Positions 52,244-59,075 of a stretch of DNA of 64,000 nt are shown piece by piece. The translations under genes were made by a program, and so were the position numbers. Each line of letters begins with the position of its first letter. The first letter of the stretch is position 1. The notes under the pieces are model-generated. The model was given only the letters and a program-made list of their open reading frames with translations. It searched no databases and was not told the DNA's origin. Source of the stretch: Fibrobacterota bacterium (GTDB lineage Bacteria; Fibrobacterota; Chitinivibrionia; Chitinivibrionales; Chitinispirillaceae); NCBI GenBank assembly GCA_023459055.1, contig JAEWVR010000018.1, positions 62,001 through 126,000 of the forward strand, written 5' to 3'.

Positions 52244-54232
52244 ATGGAATCACAGTCTGTAATCAATATTCTACTTATTCTCAGTGCCGCAATTGCGGTG
52301 ATTATTATCAGTAAACAGATAAAAATACCTGCGGTTATCGGATTTATTTTAACGGGGCTCATCTGGAGCATCTTTGCACCTCAAAATACCGAATCGACAT
52401 CACGGCTTCAGAATTTCGGTGAAATCGGTATTGTTTTTCTGCTTTTTCTGGTTGGCCTTGATTTTTCTCCGGAAAAAGTTCGTCGTCTGGGCAGAATCAT
52501 GTTTGTTGGTGGAAGTGTGCAGGCCGCGATCACTGTTACGGTTGCAGCACTTATTGCTTTATTTGGTATAGTTTCATTTACAACTGCAATTATCGGCGCG
52601 TTTGTTATTATCCAGAGCAGTACTGCAATAGCACTTAAAGTTTATCATGACCGCGGAGAACTTAATTCCCCTCACGCGGAGACATCAATCGGGATTTCAC
52701 TATTTCAAGATATTTCAGCAGTTCTGCTTCTCCTGTTTATTCCCTTACTCAGTGCCGGCAGCGGACATCATTCATCACTACCACTTGTTTCTCTTTCTGT
52801 CAACATTCTTATTTTATCAGCAACAACCTTTAGCGCGTATTTTTTGTTCCCGTTGATCCTGCGTCTGGTAGTAAGTAGCGGTATTCGCGAACTGGTGATA
52901 CTGCTTGCACTTGTCTTTTGTATCGGTTTCTCAATACTCACACAGCGACTTGGATTTTCGATGGCTCTTGGGGCCTTTATCTGCGGTATCATGCTTAACA
53001 GAAGCGAATATCATTCCCAGATCATTGCCGATTTTGCACCATTTCGCGATGTATTCCTGAGTTTGTTTTTTATTTCAATCGGTCTTGGATTTGACTGGCA
53101 TTTTACAGTATCCCATATCGGAATGATCCTCGGATTGACAGTTGCAGTATACCTGTTGAAAACAATTATTCTTTTTATATCAAGCCGTACGTGCGGATTT
53201 CCTTTTCGTACATCACTGCTTGTCGGGGCAGGCCTTGGTAACATTGGAGAATTCGGTTTTATAGTCATGCTCGCAGCACTACCGTTCGGATTACTCACAA
53301 AAGCAGAGTTTCAGACACTGGGAGCAATTTCAATAATATCTATGCTTTCGACCCCGCTTGTGATTCTTGCTGTGTCAAAAGTTACACTACGCGTTCCATC
53401 ACTACTCAAGGAAGCCCGCAAGAGCAGAAAAAAAGGTCATGATGGCAATGAGCCCCGTATTGTGATTATCGGTTTCGGACTGGCTGGAAGACATCTTGCG
53501 CATACCCTTAAATCGTCAAGCATTTCATATTCTGTCATTGAGGCAAACGGCCGTGAAGTCACACAAGCGCTCGCGAATAATGAACCGATCATGTTTGGTG
53601 ATGCCGCCCGTTGGGAAACGCTTGAGCGCAGCGGAATTGAACGGGCACAGATCATGGTCGTATTAATTTCTGATCCCGGTGCCATAAAAAGCTGCATCGG
53701 TATAGCACGAAGAATTAATCCAAAAATAACAATCATCTGTCGCACCCGCAGAATGAACGAGATAGAACATCTGCTTAAAGCCGGAGCTAATGAAGTAATA
53801 TCTGAGGAGTTCGAGACATCTATTGAGCTTTTCACCGTTGTACTGAACCATCTTCACGTACCTCGAAATATTATCCGGGCTCAGACAAAGTTGCTGCGCT
53901 CTGATGGCTACGAGATGCTCCGTGTGCCATCCCCGGTAAAAGGTGTATCCGATAAGCTGATCCAGATACTCGCCGCTGGTACAACAGATGTCTTTCAGGT
54001 AATGAGCGATCATTTCTCACAGGGTAAAACACTTAAAAGTCTTGACCTGAGAAAAATCACCGGTGCAACAGTGATTACCGTTGTCAAGGGTGATAAAAAT
54101 ATGACAAACCCGCCGCCGGATCTTGTAATAGATTCCGGAGACTCACTGGTAATAGTCGGAAGCCACGCACAGATTGAATCTGCGTTTGAGTATCTTGAAA
54201 ATGGCCCGGTTGATGTGGAGAAGAATGTGTAA
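52244..54232 (+). CDS. Kef-type cation:proton antiporter with TrkA-N and TrkA-C domains
   Basis: A 662-residue monovalent cation:proton antiporter-2 protein. Residues 1-390 form about 12 membrane helices, with IPAVIGFILTGL near 28 and LGAFICGIMLNRSEY near 248. Next is a TrkA-N domain (RIVIIGFGLAGRHLAH near 405) and a TrkA-C domain at about 560-650 (LDLRKITGATVITVV). K+ efflux or H+ antiport is the family role; it may be glutathione- or nucleotide-gated. It is a single gene ending at a palindromic element. No ribosome site is evident. Confidence 0.9.
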   Translation: MESQSVINILLILSAAIAVIIISKQIKIPAVIGFILTGLIWSIFAPQNTESTSRLQNFGEIGIVFLLFLVGLDFSPEKVRRLGRIMFVGGSVQAAITVTVAALIALFGIVSFTTAIIGAFVIIQSSTAIALKVYHDRGELNSPHAETSIGISLFQDISAVLLLLFIPLLSAGSGHHSSLPLVSLSVNILILSATTFSAYFLFPLILRLVVSSGIRELVILLALVFCIGFSILTQRLGFSMALGAFICGIMLNRSEYHSQIIADFAPFRDVFLSLFFISIGLGFDWHFTVSHIGMILGLTVAVYLLKTIILFISSRTCGFPFRTSLLVGAGLGNIGEFGFIVMLAALPFGLLTKAEFQTLGAISIISMLSTPLVILAVSKVTLRVPSLLKEARKSRKKGHDGNEPRIVIIGFGLAGRHLAHTLKSSSISYSVIEANGREVTQALANNEPIMFGDAARWETLERSGIERAQIMVVLISDPGAIKSCIGIARRINPKITIICRTRRMNEIEHLLKAGANEVISEEFETSIELFTVVLNHLHVPRNIIRAQTKLLRSDGYEMLRVPSPVKGVSDKLIQILAAGTTDVFQVMSDHFSQGKTLKSLDLRKITGATVITVVKGDKNMTNPPPDLVIDSGDSLVIVGSHAQIESAFEYLENGPVDVEKNV

Positions 54233-54240
54233 GGAAGAAA

Positions 54241-54389
54241 GAGACCTCACCCCCAGCCCCTCTCCCATAGGAGAGGGGAGCAGGAATTGACAGAAAAACC
54301 ATTTCTGGTCCTATTCTTCCTCCCCCTATCCTATGGGACGACGCATCGAAGTGGTCGGAGGACCAGAGGGGGCCGGGGGGTGAGGTCTC
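54241..54389. repeat. Inverted-repeat element between converging kef and rsmE genes
   Basis: The left end GAGACCTCACCCCCAGCCCC (54241-54260) mirrors the right end CCGGGGGGTGAGGTCTC (to 54389) with few mismatches; inner CCATAGGAG/CCTATGGG parts also pair. It fills the convergent gap to within 3 bases of rsmE and shares CCTCACCCCC ends with 3619-3675. Confidence 0.78.
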
Positions 54390-54391
54390 TT

Positions 54392-55105
54392 CTAGTCAAG
54401 CCTACCCAGCAGCGCCGGTATCGCATACTCCACCCGCAAAATCCGTTCTCCTGTTGTAATGCATTCAAATCCGCACTCCCTGAACTTACCAATTTCGTAT
54501 TCCGTAAACCCACCCTCCGGACCGATTGCAAGTGTAAACGGCTTGTCAAAACAATACGGACATGGCCGGGCATCATAAGGATGGGCCACAAACCCCTGCG
54601 TACCGGATGCAATCTGAGGCAGTTCGTCCTCGACAAACGGTTTAAACCTGCGACGGAATTCTATTGATGGCACAATGCAGTCGCGTGCCTGTTCGAGTCC
54701 GAGATATGCGTGTTCAAGTAATTTGTCGATACTGATCATCGGACTACCCCAGAAACTTTTTTCCACTTTCCAGCTTTCGATGATATAGATCTTTTTAACC
54801 CCCATACATGATGCAACCTCAATTGACTTACGCAGACTTTTGGGTCTGCATAACGCAATAACAAGTGTAGCCATCGACGCCTGAGGAGGCTTTGTATCAA
54901 GTGTTACCGTCAATTCAACGCAATCATCAGTCAACGTTTCCACAACTCCGGTACCAAGCTTATCATTTATCAATCCAACCCGAACGGTGTCGCCCCGGTT
55001 TGGTTTAAGCACATTTCTGATATGCTCACCACGTCTGCCGCTGATCCGCACACAGCAATTCTCTGAATCAATAAAATCTGTTTTAAAAAGCAAAATGCAA
55101 TTCAT
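54392..55105 (-). CDS. rsmE: 16S rRNA m3U1498 methyltransferase RsmE
   Basis: A 237-residue SPOUT methyltransferase. An N-terminal PUA-like part (RISGRRGEHIRNVLKP) precedes the knot domain: LCRPKSLRKSIEVASCMGV near residue 89, FTLAIGPEGGFTEYEI near 190 and the terminal TGERILRVEYAIPALLG, the RsmE signature. It is the standard length. Confidence 0.93.
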   Translation of the reverse strand: MNCILLFKTDFIDSENCCVRISGRRGEHIRNVLKPNRGDTVRVGLINDKLGTGVVETLTDDCVELTVTLDTKPPQASMATLVIALCRPKSLRKSIEVASCMGVKKIYIIESWKVEKSFWGSPMISIDKLLEHAYLGLEQARDCIVPSIEFRRRFKPFVEDELPQIASGTQGFVAHPYDARPCPYCFDKPFTLAIGPEGGFTEYEIGKFRECGFECITTGERILRVEYAIPALLGRLD

Positions 55106-55273
55106 GGCAAACCATCCACTGTAATAGTACTGATAAAATATACTTTATTGCCCCATAATACAGACAAACCTAAACCCCATTACCATCTGGTTTACTCCTT
55201 TTACTATTTTATGGTATAGATGAAGCAGCTTAACTGATATTATAATTTTTTGTTAAAAGAAAACTAATCTTAC

Positions 55274-56641
55274 ATGAAAATACATTTGATTCTTGCGGCA
55301 TCAGATAACGATCCTATGCGTAAAAACGATCCGTTTATGCCGCTCTCACTTCCATTACTTGCTGCAAGTGCGCCAAACCACGATTATACACTAACCGATA
55401 TGTTATGGGAAGATACACCCGATACGACACTTCACTACGATCTTGTTGGAATCAGTGCGCGCCATACGGCTGAACCTGTTGCCTATGCACTTGCCGATCA
55501 ATTTCGAAAACGTGGTGTTAAAGTAATTCTTGGAGGAGCCCAAATCTCAATGCTCCCGTTTGAATCACTACAGCATGCTGATGCGGTTGTCATCGGAGAA
55601 GCAGAATCACTCTGGCCAATCATTCTGACAGATCTTGCGAAAGACCGTCTACAGTCATTCTATGTCTGCTCCCCCGACCGGTTTGACCCCAAGGGTACAT
55701 CGTGTTACCAGCTCCCACACCTTCCTGATCTTGACAATATCGCAACGCCGTTACGTCATCTATACAAAAAAAAATACAGCTTCGATACCGTCTTTGCAGC
55801 CCGGGGATGCCCGGTCGGGTGTGATTTCTGCTGCGTTTCGAGACTCTTTGGTACGGTACAACGGCTTCGCCCCGCCGATCAGGTCACTGCAGAGATTGAC
55901 ACATTTAAAAATTATTTCTATCTTCTTGACGATACAGTTTTCGGACGAAACTATACGTATGATTACTACCTCGATCTTTACAAAAAAATAGGAAGTCTTA
56001 AAAAACGCAGATTCTGGATCGGTCAGGGTAATCTTGATGCGGCTGCAAACGAAAAAGGGCGTGATGTTATCCGGGCTGCGGCTGACAGCGGACTGATTTA
56101 TACCGCACTCGGCCTTGAATCAATTAACCCGGCAACACTTAAATCAAGTGGTGCGATTTCGAAAACGGGAGTATCAAGTGCTGAATCAATAATTGATAAA
56201 ATGGAAGAGAATCTACGGTTTATTCGCGAACAGGGGATTTTTGTTTCAGGATGGTTTGTTGTCGGATACGATACGGATACTCTGGATACCTATGAACAAA
56301 CTCTCGCATTCTGTAACAGAAACAATATTCTGCCGGTAATCATGCCGGTCTATGCACTTCCTGGAACAAAACTCTACGAAACAATGGATCTTTCGCATAG
56401 ACTCAAGCAGAAGAATTTTATTAATATTAACAACGAACAGATGCCTGACAATGCAGTAATCTCAATTGTCAAAAAAGTGACAGACAAGGGATACTCTTTA
56501 CACAACTGCATTAAACGAACCATTGTTTATTCTGGTACAACCCGAAAACGCGGAATAAACTGGAGAATACACACAGCACTGTTCTCACTGATTCTTCAGT
56601 TGAAAATGAAAAGCGGCATTGCAATCTGGAAGACATATTAA
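55274..56641 (+). CDS. Radical SAM protein with Rossmann/B12-like N-terminal domain
   Basis: A 455-residue enzyme. The N-terminal Rossmann part (about 1-130: DLVGISARHTAEP, VILGGAQISMLP) has no DxHxxG cobalamin ligand. The radical SAM motif RGCPVGCDFCCVS gives Cys 179, 183 and 186; AALGLESINPATL is the later motif and FVVGYDTDTLDTYEQ typical of this B12-type class. It resembles the radical SAM half of the gene at the left edge, without the ketosynthase. No ribosome site is seen. Substrate unknown. Confidence 0.85.
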   Translation: MKIHLILAASDNDPMRKNDPFMPLSLPLLAASAPNHDYTLTDMLWEDTPDTTLHYDLVGISARHTAEPVAYALADQFRKRGVKVILGGAQISMLPFESLQHADAVVIGEAESLWPIILTDLAKDRLQSFYVCSPDRFDPKGTSCYQLPHLPDLDNIATPLRHLYKKKYSFDTVFAARGCPVGCDFCCVSRLFGTVQRLRPADQVTAEIDTFKNYFYLLDDTVFGRNYTYDYYLDLYKKIGSLKKRRFWIGQGNLDAAANEKGRDVIRAAADSGLIYTALGLESINPATLKSSGAISKTGVSSAESIIDKMEENLRFIREQGIFVSGWFVVGYDTDTLDTYEQTLAFCNRNNILPVIMPVYALPGTKLYETMDLSHRLKQKNFININNEQMPDNAVISIVKKVTDKGYSLHNCIKRTIVYSGTTRKRGINWRIHTALFSLILQLKMKSGIAIWKTY

Positions 56642-56717
56642 TCTGTACGATAGTGCAGCTATCAACCGTCCAAATCCACCGCCAATTACAGCAATAGTTG
56701 TCATTAAATCGTTTCCT

Positions 56718-56765
56718 AAAAAAAATGCATTTGCAAACTTTAACTACCTGCAAATGCATTTTACC
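56718..56765. terminator. Bidirectional terminator between converging genes
   Basis: AAAATGCATTTGCA (56722-56735) and TGCAAATGCATTTT (56749-56762) pair exactly. T-rich flanks follow on both strands, with about 8 T's on the minus strand. Confidence 0.85.
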
Positions 56766-56828
56766 TTTAAGAACACCACAATGCTTATTCAGATATCGGT
56801 GTTATTTTTCACGATGAAAAGGAATAGA

Positions 56829-57152
56829 CTATTCCTCTATTACTTCCTCTTTTGCATCTTCTTTTACTTCCTCTTTTACCCACTTCCCGAGGGCATCGAT
56901 CAGTTTAATAGCCTGATCTCTACTTGAAATGTTGAATTTTGCCTGCTGACGATACTCGTCGTCAACTTTTCTGTATCTGCGAATAGAATAACGGTCAGGA
57001 CCGTAATTATTTTTTGCTTTTTCCCACTGAACATATCTGTAAAGAACAGTTGCCCATGATCCTTTTGATAAAAGAACCTTATCCAGTTCTTTCACAATCT
57101 GTACGCCATCTTCTTCATAATTGATCGTTACTTCATCAATATTTGAGGCCAT
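56829..57152 (-). CDS. Conserved small protein, 107 residues
   Basis: AAAGGATTAAAAAA precedes ATG 57152. The acidic protein has LDKVLLSKGSWATVLYRY near residue 23 and RYRKVDDEYRQQAKFNIS near 60, a pattern I have seen in uncharacterised proteins of several bacteria. It ends in a Glu/Lys-rich tail. It is soluble; function unknown. Confidence 0.75.
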   Translation of the reverse strand: MASNIDEVTINYEEDGVQIVKELDKVLLSKGSWATVLYRYVQWEKAKNNYGPDRYSIRRYRKVDDEYRQQAKFNISSRDQAIKLIDALGKWVKEEVKEDAKEEVIEE

Positions 57153-57305
57153 TTTTTTAATCCTTTACTGATTGTCGTGTAAGCCACTAATTTTAAAGCA
57201 GATACACTTCAGTGGTGATACAACAAGGTTTATTCTGCAACCCTAATCCAGATCTTCCGGTTCTGTAATCCGGAGAACAGGTGTCTTTTTAATATAATCT
57301 AAAAA

Positions 57306-57701
57306 GTGAATAAAAGCAATTTGTTGCATGAAGTTGTCCAGGAAACCGTACTCTGGTTAATTAACATTTCCTTTAAATCCTACTCCCTTCATTGGGATAC
57401 ACCGATAATGCAGACTATCGGTATTTTTATCAGAGAGTTTTTTCTTACAGTCATAACCGCAGGTATCTATTTTCCGGTTGCATTTGCGAAAATCGCCCGT
57501 TTACTTACACGACAGACATATCTCAACAGCGATAACAACCGGGTTTTTCAGTTCGATGCAAATTATGACTATGGTACAATATGGAAAACCGTATGGGTTC
57601 AAATTATCCTGACAATAATCACCTGTGGTATCTATGGTGCATGGGCTTACTGCAATATTGCACGAGTTTATGTAAATCCGATTTCGGTTGCAAAGGTGTG
57701 A
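57306..57701 (+). CDS. DUF898-like small membrane protein
   Basis: A 131-residue protein with helices at about 35-60 and 96-120. FFLTVITAGIYFPVAFAKIARLL and IILTIITCGIYGAWAY are the twin TLGIY-type repeats of DUF898/YjgN. The GTG 57306 start keeps the SYSLHWDTP lead-in expected before the first repeat; ATG 57408 would cut it. A TATAAT at 57293-57298 ends 7 bases before the GTG, so the mRNA may be leaderless. Function unknown. Confidence 0.68.
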   Translation: MNKSNLLHEVVQETVLWLINISFKSYSLHWDTPIMQTIGIFIREFFLTVITAGIYFPVAFAKIARLLTRQTYLNSDNNRVFQFDANYDYGTIWKTVWVQIILTIITCGIYGAWAYCNIARVYVNPISVAKV

Positions 57702-57707
57702 GAAGAT

Positions 57708-57735
57708 AGTAGCACGTAGCAAGTAGTATGTAGAT
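57708..57735 (+). repeat. Heptamers just after the DUF898-like gene
   Basis: AGTAGCA, CGTAGCA, AGTAGTA and TGTAGAT, starting 6 bases after the stop codon. Confidence 0.75.
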
Positions 57736-57770
57736 TTCTCTTACCTGTTGTTTTGCAATATCATTAATGT

Positions 57771-57793
57771 ATGGACGCCCGGCGGGCGTCCAT
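57771..57793 (+). terminator. Hairpin terminator before the heptamer array
   Basis: ATGGACGCCC and GGGCGTCCAT pair around GGC and are followed by T-rich TGCTTTT repeats. It would end the plus-strand DUF898-like gene. Confidence 0.75.
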
Positions 57794-57905
57794 TGCTTTT
57801 TGCTTTTTGCTTTTTGCTTTTTGCTTTTTGCTACTTGCTACTTGCTACTTGCTACTTGCTACTTGCTACTTGCTACTTGCTACTTGCTACTTGCTACTTG
57901 CTACT
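57794..57905. repeat. Sixteen-unit heptamer array (TGCTTTT x5, TGCTACT x11)
   Basis: 57794-57828 holds five TGCTTTT units and 57829-57905 eleven perfect TGCTACT units (AGTAGCA on the other strand). The array runs into the minus-strand lipoprotein gene, whose TAG stop (57903-57901) is in the last unit. Confidence 0.95.
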
Positions 57906-59064
57906 TAAACTGTTCCAGATACTCCTTCGTAAACTCAAATACACCATGTCCTTCAATCAGCATCGATCCCATAGGACGGTTCATTTCGTTGGCGAAGTTA
58001 TCATAGACTTGTGCCCAAATAGTAAACGTTTTAATATCACCTGATGCCGGCGGGGTAAGTATTTCACGAAGATCATCCCCGCTTATATCCATAAACTTTG
58101 TATAGTTGACACCATTTGACTCTGAACTGTCCATCGCAAAGAACCACTGTGTAATGTACTTTTCCGGTTTCATGGTCCCCCGCTGAAGATCAAGCAGCGT
58201 CCTTGATGAATCCGGATTATTGGTAAAAACTTCAACAAAATAGGTATAGTCTTTCTCTATTTTAATCACCTGATTCTGATTATCAACCTTGTCTATACGG
58301 TAAAATGTATAAGCCTTGTTTGTTGAGTCAAATTCATCTACGTTTCCTTTAACCTTGTAAATTCCCAAAGAGTCAATAACCGGATTACGGTTAACACTAA
58401 CCCCAAGTGCCGGCGCCTTCTCAAATACGCGATTGTATCTAACTGAATAGTTACTTCTAATCAGATAATCATTTTTTATCTTACCATAAATTCGAACCTT
58501 TACAGTAAGAAACTGACACATAAAAGGAACTATATTGGCAAGCTCCGGATTAGATTCCGCTACTAACTGCAGGATCTGAGGATTGACAGTTGCAAGTGCA
58601 GAAATTGTGTCAATCATCTGTTTTTTTGTAAGAGTCTGATACTTTGATGGAATTTCGCTCCTGAACTCCGACGGAACCAGTGACAGCCAATTATTGGGTA
58701 TCCCGCCGCTGGTATATAAAATGTCGTCTGGAACAACAAACGACCACTCCATACAGGTTGTCGTATTCGAAAAGTTTGTTTCCCTTACAGTGAATGGCTT
58801 GAAATCAAATGCCGTATCAGTAGAACCATACATATTAGTAACCACATTATATGATATTTTCCAGTCAATATCTGCTGGCGTTATCTTTTTACCTCCAAAT
58901 ACAGCCTTAACATGTACGGTATCTCCAGGTGCGGCCTCCGCCGGTTCGAAAATAATATCAAGTAACCTGTATTCATCTTTTTGAACATTCTCAAATTTAG
59001 TTGGAAATGAACCACACCCAACCAGAAAAAACGTTACGCAAACTATTGTTATTGCTATTTTCAT
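57901..59064 (-). CDS. Lipoprotein, 387 residues
   Basis: The signal peptide ends in lipobox FLVGC, Cys at 17. The mature protein is large and beta-rich (AAPGDTVHVKAVFGG near residue 43, an Ig-like strand pattern). No family is recognised. It starts 11 bases downstream of the TonB-receptor fusion on the same strand, so it is likely its surface or periplasmic partner, similar to lipoprotein partners of nutrient receptors. Its stop codon is formed by the heptamer array. Confidence 0.75.
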   Translation of the reverse strand: MKIAITIVCVTFFLVGCGSFPTKFENVQKDEYRLLDIIFEPAEAAPGDTVHVKAVFGGKKITPADIDWKISYNVVTNMYGSTDTAFDFKPFTVRETNFSNTTTCMEWSFVVPDDILYTSGGIPNNWLSLVPSEFRSEIPSKYQTLTKKQMIDTISALATVNPQILQLVAESNPELANIVPFMCQFLTVKVRIYGKIKNDYLIRSNYSVRYNRVFEKAPALGVSVNRNPVIDSLGIYKVKGNVDEFDSTNKAYTFYRIDKVDNQNQVIKIEKDYTYFVEVFTNNPDSSRTLLDLQRGTMKPEKYITQWFFAMDSSESNGVNYTKFMDISGDDLREILTPPASGDIKTFTIWAQVYDNFANEMNRPMGSMLIEGHGVFEFTKEYLEQFK

Positions 59065-59075
59065 TTGATTTCTCC

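Noticed and set aside
57794..57905. CRISPR array
   Set aside because: Units are seven bases long and directly tandem with no spacers, and no cas gene is present.
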